From positions 11,115 to 75,114 of the forward strand of contig CAWCGJ010000032.1 in the NCBI GenBank assembly GCA_963795055.1: DNA of 64,000 nt, in the 5' to 3' direction. Of the stretch, positions 33,352 through 42,061 are shown piece by piece. A program made the translations under genes and the position numbers. The notes beneath the pieces were generated by a model, which was not told the origin of the DNA, ran no database searches, and saw only the letters and a program-made list of their open reading frames with translations. Position 1 is the first letter of the stretch. Every line of letters begins with the position of its first letter. Source of the stretch: JASHPR01 sp963795055 (GTDB taxonomy: Bacteria; Actinomycetota; Actinomycetes; Streptosporangiales; Streptosporangiaceae).

Positions 33352-34182
33352 GTGCTGAGGCAGGTCGCGGAGGGTGTGCTGATCCACGAGAGCGAGTTCT
33401 GCCAGAGCAACGCCGTTGTCGTGCCAGGCCGGGCTGGCGTGTTGCTCATCGACCCCGGGGTGCACGACTACGAAATGGCCGCCCTCGCGAACGACCTTCG
33501 CGAGTTGGGGCAGCCCGTTGTGGCCGGGTTTTCTACGCATCCGCATTGGGATCACCTGCTCTGGCACGCCGGGCTCGGCGCGGCGCCCCGTTACGGCACG
33601 GCCCGCTGCGCAGCCGCTGTCCGAGATGAGCTGTCGGACGCGGGTTGGAAGGCCCGCATCGCCGAGTGGATACCGCCGGACATCGCCGGGCAGATATCGT
33701 GGGACCTGTTTGGCCTCATTACCGGCCTGCCCGCCGAGATGGCGCGGATTCCCTGGGATGGCCCGCAAGTCCGGATTATCGAGCATCAAGCGCATGCCCC
33801 GGGCCATGCGGCGCTGCTGATCGAGGAACGCGGGGTTCTCGTCGCCGGCGACATGCTCTCTGATGTCTTGATTCCGATGCTCGACCTGGACGACACCGCG
33901 GACCCGATCGAGGACTACCTCGCCGCGCTGCGGCTGCTCGAGGGCGCGGCGGACGACGTGGATGTCCTCGTCCCCGGCCACGGGTCCATCGGCGGGGCTG
34001 ATCAGGTACACGCACGGATCGACCAGGATCGCGCGTACGTGCATGCCTTGCGTGACGCCGGCGTTCCAGGCGACCCGCGGCTCGGCCCATCGGCGTACGG
34101 CAAGGATTTCCTGCCCGGCGTACACGCACGGCAGCTCCAGGGCCTCGCCCTAAGAAGCGAGCGCGACGGGACGCCCGGCTAG
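33352..34182 (+). CDS. MBL-fold metallo-hydrolase
   Basis: 276 aa. THPHWDH near residues 62-68 is the H-x-H-x-D-H signature; further ligands are His in HAPGHAALLIE (~148), Asp in VLVAGDMLSD (~166) and His in LVPGHGS (~208). A binuclear zinc or iron site is expected. Substrate unknown, possibly a lactone or thioester. GTG at 33352 is preceded by GAAGGAG six bases earlier. Confidence 0.87.
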   Translation: MLRQVAEGVLIHESEFCQSNAVVVPGRAGVLLIDPGVHDYEMAALANDLRELGQPVVAGFSTHPHWDHLLWHAGLGAAPRYGTARCAAAVRDELSDAGWKARIAEWIPPDIAGQISWDLFGLITGLPAEMARIPWDGPQVRIIEHQAHAPGHAALLIEERGVLVAGDMLSDVLIPMLDLDDTADPIEDYLAALRLLEGAADDVDVLVPGHGSIGGADQVHARIDQDRAYVHALRDAGVPGDPRLGPSAYGKDFLPGVHARQLQGLALRSERDGTPG

Positions 34183-34367
34183 CGATCGGTGCGCGACACA
34201 ATCTCCCTGGGTTGCCTTGAGCGGGAGCCGCGCGGGCACGAGAGACCGCGGTGCTAGATGCTGCAGGCGGCCGGCCACCAAGTCCGGCGGTGACCCGGGA
34301 TGTCGGCTGGCCGGCGGCAAGGACGTGGCAACACCCCTTGACACCCGCCGTGTGGCACGGTGTGGGC

Positions 34368-36449
34368 ATGCCCTCTTCGTCCCTCCCCCGCCAGCTGGCG
34401 CGGACCCGCCGCTTCCGCCTCGGAGCACCAGACCATTTCACCCTCGCCGCGGACGGCGGCACCGTGCTGTTCCTCCGCAGCAGGGCGGGGGATGACCCGG
34501 TCACCTGCCTGTGGGCGCTTGACGTTCGCGATGGCCGAGAGCGCCTGCTCGCCGACCCGGACGGCCTGACGGGCGGGGCCGCCGAACGCCTGTCCGAGGC
34601 GGAACGAACCCGGCGGGAGCGGGCCCGCGATGAGGGCTCCGGCATCGTCTCCTACGCCGCCGACGAGGCTGCCGGGCTGGCGGTCTTCGCGCTGTCGGGC
34701 GACCTGTGGACGGTGCAGATCGCCAACGGGCTCTCGCGGCGGCTGACCACGGCGGGGGCGGTGGTGGACCCGCGGCCCGATCCGACGGGACAGCGGATCG
34801 GCTATGCCTGCGGCGGCGCGCTGCGGGTGGCCGAGGCGGACGGGTCGGCGGACCGCGCCATCGCCGAACCCAGCGGACCGGATGTCAGCTTCGGCCTCGC
34901 CGAGCACGTCGCCTCCGAATCCATGGGCCGCCACCGCGGCTACTGGTGGGCACCGGATGGAACCAGGCTGCTGGTGGCACGGGTGGACACCGCCGCGGTC
35001 GAGCGCTGGTACATCTCGGACCCGGCCGAGCCCGCGCAGCCGCCGCGGGCCGTGCGCTATCCGGTGGCGGGGACCGCCAACGCCGAGGTCACATTGTGGA
35101 TCATCGGACTCGATGGCACACGGACCCAGGTGCAGTGGGACATCGAGGCCTTCGAGTACGTGCCCGCCGCCGGTTGGGACGACCACGGCCCCTTCGCCGC
35201 CGTGGAGTCCCGCGACCAGCGCACCGTGCGGGTGCTCGGCATCGACCCGGCCGACGGCACGACCCGGGTCCTGGCCGAGCAGCGCGACAAGTACTGGGTT
35301 CAGCTGGTTCGCGGGCTGCCCGCGCGCACCGGCGACGGATCCCTGATCGGGCACGCCGACCTGGGCGGGACCCGCCATCTGACGGTCGGCGGCGAGACCG
35401 TCACCCCGCCGGGCCTCCAGTTGCGGGAAGTGCTCGGCGTGGACCGCGACGAGGTGCTGTTCACCGCGTCCACCGACCCGACCCAAGTCGACCTGTGGAG
35501 CTACTGCTCCAGCGACGGCGCCCGCAGGCTCACCGCCGAACCCGGCGTTCACTCGGGGGTCCGCCGCGGCGGCACGCTCGTCCACGCCGCACGCACCCCG
35601 GACCGGCCGGGCAGCCGGTTCACGGTGGAGCGCCCGGGGCATCCGGATGTGATGATCGAGTCCCTGGCCCAGCGGCCGGTGCTGGAAGTGCACGCGACCC
35701 CACTGGTGCTGGGGCCCCGGGAGCTGCGGGCCGAGCTGTTCTTGCCGTCCTGGCACCGGCCGGAGGGCGGGAAACTGCCGGTTCTGCTTGATCCGTACGG
35801 CGGGCCAGCCGGCCAGAAGGTCACCGCCATGCAAGGGTGGCTGCAGCTGACCTCGCAGTGGTTCGCGGAGCAGGGTTTCGCGGTGCTCGTCGCTGACGGC
35901 CGCGGAACTCCCGGGCGCGGCCCGGTCTGGGAGCGCGAGGTCTACGGCGACGTGCTCGGGCCTGCGCTGGAAGACCAGGTCGCGGCGCTGACCGAGGCCG
36001 CCCGCAGCCACCTCGAGCTCGATCTTGGCCGGGTCGGCATCCGCGGCTGGTCGTTCGGCGGTGCGCTCGCGGCGCTGGCCGTGCTGCGCCGTCCGGACGT
36101 CTTCCACGCCGCGGTGGCCGGGGCCGCACCCACCGACCTGCGGCTGTACGACACCCACTGGCGGGAACGGTTCTACGGCCACCCAGACCGGTACCCCGAG
36201 CGGTACGAGGCGAAGTCACTGCTGCACGAGGCGCCGAACTTGACCCGCCCACTGCTGCTGATCCACGGGCTGGCGGACGACAACGTGTTCCCGGCCAACA
36301 CGTTGCGCCTGTCCGCCGCTTTGCTCGCCGCCGGGCGGCCGCACGAGGTACTGCCGCTGACCGGTGCCACGCACCGAGTCAGTGACGAAACCGCCGACGA
36401 GAACTTGCTGTGGCACGAGGTCCACTTCCTCCGCCGTCACCTTGGCTAG
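34368..36449 (+). CDS. S9-family serine peptidase (dipeptidyl peptidase IV-like)
   Basis: 693 aa. The N-terminal beta-propeller (~1-430) includes LWTVQIANGLSRRLTT and YWWAPDGTRLLVARVDT. The C-terminal alpha/beta-hydrolase has the nucleophile in IRGWSFGGALAAL (~561), Asp in HGLADDNVFP (~633) and His in GATHRVSDE (~667). It should release dipeptides from N-termini. It lacks a signal peptide, so it is probably a cytoplasmic peptidase. Start ATG at 34368; the longer frame to 34251 has no ribosome site. Confidence 0.9.
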   Translation: MPSSSLPRQLARTRRFRLGAPDHFTLAADGGTVLFLRSRAGDDPVTCLWALDVRDGRERLLADPDGLTGGAAERLSEAERTRRERARDEGSGIVSYAADEAAGLAVFALSGDLWTVQIANGLSRRLTTAGAVVDPRPDPTGQRIGYACGGALRVAEADGSADRAIAEPSGPDVSFGLAEHVASESMGRHRGYWWAPDGTRLLVARVDTAAVERWYISDPAEPAQPPRAVRYPVAGTANAEVTLWIIGLDGTRTQVQWDIEAFEYVPAAGWDDHGPFAAVESRDQRTVRVLGIDPADGTTRVLAEQRDKYWVQLVRGLPARTGDGSLIGHADLGGTRHLTVGGETVTPPGLQLREVLGVDRDEVLFTASTDPTQVDLWSYCSSDGARRLTAEPGVHSGVRRGGTLVHAARTPDRPGSRFTVERPGHPDVMIESLAQRPVLEVHATPLVLGPRELRAELFLPSWHRPEGGKLPVLLDPYGGPAGQKVTAMQGWLQLTSQWFAEQGFAVLVADGRGTPGRGPVWEREVYGDVLGPALEDQVAALTEAARSHLELDLGRVGIRGWSFGGALAALAVLRRPDVFHAAVAGAAPTDLRLYDTHWRERFYGHPDRYPERYEAKSLLHEAPNLTRPLLLIHGLADDNVFPANTLRLSAALLAAGRPHEVLPLTGATHRVSDETADENLLWHEVHFLRRHLG

Positions 36450-36500
36450 GGTGCTGTCTCCCGAGGCAGGCGCCGCTACCTGGCGTGCGAGTGGCGAGTC

Positions 36501-36547
36501 CCCGGCTGGTCGAAGCCATCGCCTGCGACGCCACCGCAGGGAGCGGT
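36501..36547 (+). repeat. Short dispersed repeat, diverged copy
   Basis: CGAAGCCATCGCCTGCGACG and CCACCGCAGGGAGCG match the core of the repeats at 43748 and 60324 (about 80% by eye). It sits in the 135-bp gap after the S9 peptidase gene. Confidence 0.5.
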
Positions 36548-36584
36548 CTTGACGCGCCCCCCGCGGGCTGGGGCTGTGGCTGGG

Positions 36585-37823
36585 TCAGGTCGGGTTCTGC
36601 AGCCGGGTGATCTGTTGATGGAGGTAGCGCTGCTGCTGGGTGTTGGTGGCGTACCGGGCGGCGGTCTGGTATGCGGCCAGAGCGGCCGCCTGGTCGCCGC
36701 TCTGCTCAAGGAGGTGGGCACGTACGGCATGGAAGCGCCGACTGGTCCGCATCCTGCTGTCGGTCTCCAGCCCCTGGAGCAGGGTGAGGCCGACGCGCGG
36801 ACCCGCGATCATGCTGACGGCGACGGCGTGGTTGAGGGCGACGACCGGGTTGTCGTCCAGCCGAAGCAGCACTCCGTAGAGCGCGGCGATCTGCGCCCAA
36901 TCCGTCGTCTGGGCGCTGTCGGCTTCGTCGTGGACGGCAGCGATCGCCGCCTGGAGCTGGTACGGCCCGGTTGGCCCCCGTGGCAGTGCGGCCGTGATCA
37001 GCGCGACGCCCTCCTCGATCGCGGCCCGGTCCCACAGGCTGCGGTCTTGCTCGGCCATCGGGATCAGCAACCCGTCGGCGCCGGTGCGTGCCCGATGCCG
37101 GGCGTGGACCAGGAGCATCAGCGCCAGCAGCCCGTTCACCTCACCGTCGTCGGGCAGGATCGTGTGCAGCATTCTGGTGAGGCGGATGGCCTCATCGGTC
37201 AGGTCCACCCGGAGCAGGTGGGTGCCGGCGGTGCTGGCGTATCCCTCGTTGAAGATCAGGTACAGGACCCGCAGCACCGTATCCAGGCGGCTGGCGTCAC
37301 CGGCGGGCAGGGCGAAGGGCACCCCGCTGGCCTTGATCGACTGCTTAGCCCGGGTGATACGTCGGGTTATGGTCGGCTCGGAGGTCAACAGGGCACGGGC
37401 GATCTCGGTGACGCTCAGGCCCCCGACCGCCCGCAGCGTCAAAGCGATCTGGGACGCCACCGACAGCGATCGATGGCAGCACATGAACAGCAGGACCAGC
37501 GTGTCGTCCCCATCCGCTGGGCGGTCCTGGTCCGCTCGAGGCTCCTCGATCTCGGGGAGGGCCCACCGGGCGACGATCTCCTCGCGTCGGCGGCGGGCCT
37601 GCTCGGAGCGCAACAGATCGGTCAATCGCCGCGCGGCGACGGTGACCAGCCACGCCTTGGGGTCGTGCGGTAGCCCGTCCCGGGGCCACTGCGTCGCCGC
37701 TGCCAGCAGCGCCTCCTGGGTAGCGTCCTCGGCGAGGTCGAAGTGCCCGTAGCGGCGTACCACCGCGCCGAGGACCTGCGGCGTCAGACGACGCAGCAGG
37801 TCCTCCACCTCGACACTGACCAT
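36585..37823 (-). CDS. ECF sigma factor, ECF42-like (second copy)
   Basis: 412 aa with the same plan as the factor at 3643: region 2 (GHFDLAEDATQEALLAAATQWP, KAWLVTVAARRLTDLLRS), region 4 (AVGGLSVTEIARALLTSEPTITRRITRAKQ) and the C-terminal YLIFNEGYAST/YQLQAAIAAVHDEA helical extension. Identity to the first copy is moderate, so they are ancient paralogues or separate acquisitions. Its YCII partner is 16 bp upstream on the same strand, with a matching promoter at 38306. Confidence 0.88.
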   Translation of the reverse strand: MVSVEVEDLLRRLTPQVLGAVVRRYGHFDLAEDATQEALLAAATQWPRDGLPHDPKAWLVTVAARRLTDLLRSEQARRRREEIVARWALPEIEEPRADQDRPADGDDTLVLLFMCCHRSLSVASQIALTLRAVGGLSVTEIARALLTSEPTITRRITRAKQSIKASGVPFALPAGDASRLDTVLRVLYLIFNEGYASTAGTHLLRVDLTDEAIRLTRMLHTILPDDGEVNGLLALMLLVHARHRARTGADGLLIPMAEQDRSLWDRAAIEEGVALITAALPRGPTGPYQLQAAIAAVHDEADSAQTTDWAQIAALYGVLLRLDDNPVVALNHAVAVSMIAGPRVGLTLLQGLETDSRMRTSRRFHAVRAHLLEQSGDQAAALAAYQTAARYATNTQQQRYLHQQITRLQNPT

Positions 37824-37839
37824 CGCGGCCCGCCTCAGC

Positions 37840-38256
37840 TCAGCCTTCGAAGTCGGGCTGGTGCTCGTCGATCGGACGCACGTCCGCGTAAGCCCGCGCC
37901 CGCACCTGGTCAGGGCCGGGGCAGCTGGTCAGCCGGGACGCGATCTCGGTCGCCCGGTCAAAGCTCGCGCAGTCGACCACCCAGTACCCGGCGAGCACCT
38001 CCTCGGACTCGGCGTAGGGACCGTCGGTCACCACCGGCACGCCTTCTTGAAGCCGAACCCGCCTGGAGTGCACGGGCGTGCTCAGGCCCCTGGTCTCCAC
38101 CAGCTCGCCCGAGTCGAGCAGGTCCTCGTTGAACGCGTGCATGAACGTACCCAGTGCGGCGTAGTCCTCCTGCGTCCACGCCGGCTGGCCCGCAGCCTGT
38201 CCGGTCATCGCCTGGTAGTCCTGCTGCGAAGCGAAAATCAAGATCATGTACTTCAT
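37840..38256 (-). CDS. YCII-related (DGPF) domain protein
   Basis: 138 aa. MKYMILIFASQQDYQAMTG opens the ferredoxin-like fold; VTDGPYAESEEVLAGYWVVDC carries the DGP-Y/F signature. It belongs to the longer DGPF branch. ATG at 38256 follows GAGAGAAAGGAC. Just 16 bp separate its stop from the sigma gene, tighter than in the first pair and with no hairpin between. Confidence 0.88.
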   Translation of the reverse strand: MKYMILIFASQQDYQAMTGQAAGQPAWTQEDYAALGTFMHAFNEDLLDSGELVETRGLSTPVHSRRVRLQEGVPVVTDGPYAESEEVLAGYWVVDCASFDRATEIASRLTSCPGPDQVRARAYADVRPIDEHQPDFEG

Positions 38257-38305
38257 CGACGTGTCCTTTCTCTCAGACGCCCCAGCGGCATCTTTCACCC
38301 AAGAC

Positions 38306-38332
38306 GTCGAGTCCGCGCCGCCCGACCGGACA
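38306..38332 (-). promoter_or_regulatory. ECF42-type promoter: TGTCCG-N17-CGAC
   Basis: On the bottom strand TGTCCG (38332-38327) and CGAC (38309-38306) are separated by 17 bp, the same spacing as at 3084-3110, with -35 variation at two bases. It lies 49 bp upstream of the YCII ATG, supporting autoregulation of the second pair. Confidence 0.55.
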
Positions 38333-38482
38333 CCTTTCGTAACGGGCGTGACCTCATCCATGGCATCCTCGGCAGCCCAGACCGCGATTGGTCCCAGCCC
38401 GCAGCCGGGGCCGTCCTTTGCCCGCGGCGAACGGGACGCTCACGCCCGGGGGTTCCGAGGCAGGGCTCTGCCTGCCTGGGCG

Positions 38483-38528
38483 AAGCCGGTCAAGATGCCG
38501 CGCCCCGCCGAACGATCTTGACCGGCTT
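38483..38528. promoter_or_regulatory. 14-bp perfect inverted repeat upstream of phosphoesterase gene
   Basis: AAGCCGGTCAAGAT (38483-38496) is the exact complement of ATCTTGACCGGCTT (38515-38528), with an 18-base loop. It lies in a 411-bp gap between the divergent YCII and phosphoesterase genes. The downstream arm includes TTGACC. It could be an operator, a bidirectional hairpin, or the end of a small element; nothing else in the gap is assignable apart from the promoter at 38306. Confidence 0.5.
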
Positions 38529-38667
38529 GGCCTGGCCCGCTGGGCTTGTCCCCGTTCGATGGCAAGATCCCTAAACTGGTGGCCGCTGATGGACCGCGAG
38601 CTGATGAACGCTGCTGGTGCCGGGAACTGGCCGCGGTCACGACCGGTGGAGCAAGGAGTGATGGCTG

Positions 38668-40248
38668 ATGCCCGCAGTGGATAGGTCCCATGCGCTGGAT
38701 CACATCGTGGTGGTCCTGTTCGAGAACCGGTCGCTGGACAATGTGCTGGGACACCTGTACGGCCCCGGGGATGGCAAGAACTTCGACGGGGTCATCGGCA
38801 AGGACCTGAGCAACCCGATTCCCGGGTGGGCCGAGCACGGCGCTGAGCGCAAGGTGGTTCCCTACACCGTGGCCACCGACATGGATTCGCCGAACCCGGA
38901 CTCGGGTGAGGAGTACTTCCACACCAACACCCAGCTGTTCAACATTCTCGACGGCCACAACCGGTTCAAGATCGGCGAGGGTGCGGCGGCTCCGTGGAAT
39001 GCGCCGCCACCGGGGGCGGTACCCACGATGGACGGGTTCGTCACCGACTACATCTCGACCTTCACCGGGGAGACCGGCCGCCAGCCCACCTATGAGGAGT
39101 ACGCCCACATCATGACCGGCTGCACCCCGGAGCAGCTGCCGGTGCTCAATGGCATCGCCCGCGATTTCGGGGTGTTTGACCACTGGTTCTGCGAAGTTCC
39201 GTCCCAGACCTTCATGAACCGGTCGTTCTGGACGGCGGCCACCTCGTCGGGACTGGTCGTGAACAGCCCGATGCGAAAGTGGTTCACCAAGAACGACGCC
39301 GAGACGCTCTTCGACCGGCTGGAGGCCTGCGGCAGGACCTGGAAGGTCTACGTCATGGAGCCGATGCCGGTCTCGTTCACCGGGGTGATCCACTTCCCCC
39401 GGCTGAGGGACCGGCTGGCCACCCACTTCGTGCCCTTCGCCGAGTTCGAGACCGACGCCGCCGCGGGCACGCTGCCGGACTTCTCGCTCATCGAGCCGAA
39501 CATGCTGTCCGGCCACGGCGACTACCACCCCGCCTTCGGCCGCTCGTTCTCCGACACCGTGGACCTGGCGATGGACAGCCCGTCCGCGATGCTGTCGGGT
39601 GAGGCCTTCCTGGAGCGTGTGTACCGCGCCTACCGGTCCGCCACCTCCGGCACCGGCGCCAACGTGTGGAACACGCCCCTGCTGATCGGGTGGGACGAGC
39701 CCGGAGGCACCTACGATCACGTGCCCCCGGGGCCGGTCCCGCCGCCGGACCCGTCCGCGCCGCCCGGTGAGCTCGGCTTCACCTTCGACCGCTCCGGGTA
39801 CCGGGTACCGGCCGTCATCGTGTCGCCGTGGGTCGAGCCGGGGTCGGTGTACAACGAGGAGTACCGCCACACCTCCTTGATCGCCACGCTGCGGAAGACC
39901 TGGGGACTGGGTGAGGCGTTCACGCAGCGGGACGCCTCGGCCCGCACCTTCGACCATGTCTTCTCTCGCGCCACGCCCCGCGACCCGGGAACCTGGGCGG
40001 CCATCACCGCGCATCCGGTGCCCGATTGGACAATGGACCCCGAGGTGGTGGGCCAGGGCCTGAGCACCTTGGGCATGGGCATCGGACCTGCCCTCATCGC
40101 CAGAGCCCAGCAGATGGGAGTGCAGCTCCCGGCCGAACTCAACGACCCGGCCGCTGACCTTCCGCCCCGGCTCATCGTCAGCGTCCTCAGGCAGATCGGC
40201 GGTCACTTCTTCCCACTCCTGGCAGGAGACGCCAAAAGCCTCAGATGA
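38668..40248 (+). CDS. Phosphoesterase-family protein (second copy)
   Basis: 526 aa. HIVVVLFENRSLDNVLGH near residue 11, then FDHWFCEVPSQTFMNRSFW, WDEPGGTYDHVPPG near ~355 and PAVIVSPWVEPGSV, HTSLIATLRKTWG. This matches the phospholipase C/acid phosphatase-like branch. No Tat or Sec signal, as in the relative at 24479; the two are only distantly alike outside the motifs. ATG at 38668 lies behind AAGGAGTG. Confidence 0.87.
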   Translation: MPAVDRSHALDHIVVVLFENRSLDNVLGHLYGPGDGKNFDGVIGKDLSNPIPGWAEHGAERKVVPYTVATDMDSPNPDSGEEYFHTNTQLFNILDGHNRFKIGEGAAAPWNAPPPGAVPTMDGFVTDYISTFTGETGRQPTYEEYAHIMTGCTPEQLPVLNGIARDFGVFDHWFCEVPSQTFMNRSFWTAATSSGLVVNSPMRKWFTKNDAETLFDRLEACGRTWKVYVMEPMPVSFTGVIHFPRLRDRLATHFVPFAEFETDAAAGTLPDFSLIEPNMLSGHGDYHPAFGRSFSDTVDLAMDSPSAMLSGEAFLERVYRAYRSATSGTGANVWNTPLLIGWDEPGGTYDHVPPGPVPPPDPSAPPGELGFTFDRSGYRVPAVIVSPWVEPGSVYNEEYRHTSLIATLRKTWGLGEAFTQRDASARTFDHVFSRATPRDPGTWAAITAHPVPDWTMDPEVVGQGLSTLGMGIGPALIARAQQMGVQLPAELNDPAADLPPRLIVSVLRQIGGHFFPLLAGDAKSLR

Positions 40249-40280
40249 GTCCGGGCCCCGCCTGATCGCCTCCTGCTCAA

Positions 40281-40501
40281 CTGGACAATCGGGCGGCGAG
40301 GAAGACGGCATCACCCAGCCACCCTGCCTGCGTGACGATGAGCCACCTTTATTCTGCGATCCCGGCGCGCATGGCCCGGCGTGCGCCGGGCGGGCGTCCC
40401 CAACGCTGAGCCCGCCGCTGATGCCGGGCCCGGCGCTGACGCCGCTTGATCATAAGTAAGGATTTATTCGGCAACGCAACGAGGTAACAAACGAGGTGAC
40501 C
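40281..40501 (+). repeat. Structured dispersed repeat, copy A
   Basis: First of three copies (with 51931 and 60402). It opens CTGGACAATC-GGGCGGCGAGGAAGACGGC; an outer stem GCGCCGGGC (40383-40391)/GCCCGGCGC (40428-40436) encloses a hairpin with the CCCCAA loop; a short stem GGCG-CTGA-CGCC follows; then TTGATC (40446-40451) and TTATTCGGCAACGC. It ends with a tandem 12-mer, AACGAGGTAACA (40478-40489) and AACGAGGTGACC (40490-40501). No open frame spans it. It occupies most of the 297-bp gap after the phosphoesterase gene. Confidence 0.8.
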
Positions 40502-40545
40502 GGCGTGCGATGCCCTAGCGCGATCTACCGGACGGAGACAGCACC

Positions 40546-40743
40546 GTGCTCGACCTGAACGTTGAAGTTGACGCTCGCCAGCAAGCAGAGGACGTACGCG
40601 CGGTCCTGCATGGCGATCAGCTGACCGTCGTCGTCTCGCCAGATGTGGCGGCCGCATCGCTGGCCTTCCTCTCCAGCGACGTTGCTCTCGCGGTCGCCGA
40701 CGCTGTGGACCAGAAGACGGGGAACGCCGCCGAGCGGCCATGA
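40546..40743 (+). CDS. Small hypothetical protein
   Basis: 65 aa, unrecognised: LDLNVEVDARQQAEDVRAVLHGDQLTVVVSPDVAAASLAFLSSDVALAVADAVDQ. The alternating hydrophobic pattern is protein-like and GGAGA precedes GTG 40546, but the reading rests on composition only. It follows repeat copy A by 44 bp. Confidence 0.4.
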   Translation: MLDLNVEVDARQQAEDVRAVLHGDQLTVVVSPDVAAASLAFLSSDVALAVADAVDQKTGNAAERP

Positions 40744-41084
40744 TCATCGGGTCATCCGGTCGTATCGCACGATCATCTGACCTGGGTTCGCGCGGGCCGC
40801 CTTACGTTTGGCTGTGCCCGTGATTACTCTTCCGGGCCAGTGGGTTCTGGCACGGCAGTGGCACGCGGACCGATTACTTCCCGGACGATCGCACGGTCTG
40901 TCCTGATGAACGCAACGGCCGCGGCCCCGGCACGGCCAGCACCGCATACGGCGGTGGCTCCTCCGCACCGGGCATACCCGGACCCTACGCGCCGCCAGCG
41001 CTCGTGCTTCCCGTCAGCCCTGACGCGCCATCATTCTGCTGCGCACGTCCTCGAACGGATCGAGCCTTACCGGAAGGAGACACG
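40744..41084. other. Gene-free stretch before the NmrA gene
   Basis: 341 bp in which I see no supported gene, repeat or clear operator. AAGGAGACACG just before 41085 is the ribosome site of the following gene. Confidence 0.5.
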
Positions 41085-41951
41085 ATGACCACCGCAGTGA
41101 TCGGCGCCACCGGCCGCGTCGGCAGCCAGATCGTCCGCGGCCTGCTCGCGCGCGGCGATGCGGTCGCCGCGCTCGTCCGCGACCCGGGCAAAGCCCGCCG
41201 GGCCTTCGGCGAACCCGGCGGGCTGCACATCCGCCCCACCCGCCTGGACGACCCGCGTGACCTTACCGAGGCATTTGACGGGGTCCGCACGGTGTTCATG
41301 GCGATGGGATCAACCGGGATCGAGGGCGTCCTGCAGCGGATCGCGATCAACGCCGCCGCCGGAATCTCCTCGATCGAGCAGGTCACCCGCCTCTCGGTGC
41401 TCAACGCCTCGGCGGACTCCCTGGGGATCAACCAGCGAGCCCACTACAGCATCGACCAGTTCGCTGCCTCGACCGCAGTGCCGTACTCGACGATCCGCCC
41501 CGCGATCTTCTCGGCGTCTTTGCTCGCCGCAGCGCGCGAGGTGCGTGCCTCGCGGACATGGACCGGCCTGGCCGGCACCGGCCGCATGGCTTTGATCGAC
41601 CATCGCGACGCGGCCGAGGCCGGGCTGCACGTGCTCACCGACCCGGCGCTCTGGAACGCGCACCACGACCTGACCGGACCGGTCCCCATGTCGTGGCCGG
41701 AGGCGCTCGAACTGCTATCGGCCGAACTCGGCGAGCCCGTCACCTTCCGGGTCGCGGCCGAACGGCAGTTCCTCCAGCGCCTCACCGGCGCCGGGGTACC
41801 GGCGGGGACCGCTGAGCTGCTCATCACGCGCGAGTGGGCGATCCTCGCCGGCGAGAACGACTACACCACCGACACCTTCCAGCAGATCACCGGCCGCCCC
41901 CCGCGCCCGGTGGCCGAGTTCCTTCACGAGTACCGCGCGGAATTCATCTGA
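41085..41951 (+). CDS. NmrA-family NAD(P)-binding oxidoreductase-like protein
   Basis: 288 aa. The Rossmann loop VIGATGRVGSQIVRGLL is at residues 4-20. NQRAHYSIDQFAASTAVPYSTIRPAIF is the region where short-chain reductases hold Tyr-x-x-x-Lys; here no Lys follows, consistent with NmrA-type redox sensors or quinone/azo reductases. C-terminal DDLTGPVPMSWPEAL-like segment DLTGPVPMSWPEALELL is typical. ATG at 41085 with AAGGAGA. Confidence 0.85.
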   Translation: MTTAVIGATGRVGSQIVRGLLARGDAVAALVRDPGKARRAFGEPGGLHIRPTRLDDPRDLTEAFDGVRTVFMAMGSTGIEGVLQRIAINAAAGISSIEQVTRLSVLNASADSLGINQRAHYSIDQFAASTAVPYSTIRPAIFSASLLAAAREVRASRTWTGLAGTGRMALIDHRDAAEAGLHVLTDPALWNAHHDLTGPVPMSWPEALELLSAELGEPVTFRVAAERQFLQRLTGAGVPAGTAELLITREWAILAGENDYTTDTFQQITGRPPRPVAEFLHEYRAEFI

Positions 41952-42061
41952 TGCCCGCGCGTCGCCCTGACCTGGAAGGATCTTGATGCCCTGGCCCCAG
42001 CCGACCGTGACTACCTGCGAATGCTCCTCGTATCGAGCACGGCCGCCGTCCCGCGCTCATG

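Noticed and set aside
40349..40747. Bottom-strand frame across structured repeat copy A
   Set aside because: Arg-rich shadow that is not preserved in copies B and C, so the repeat is not conserved as protein.
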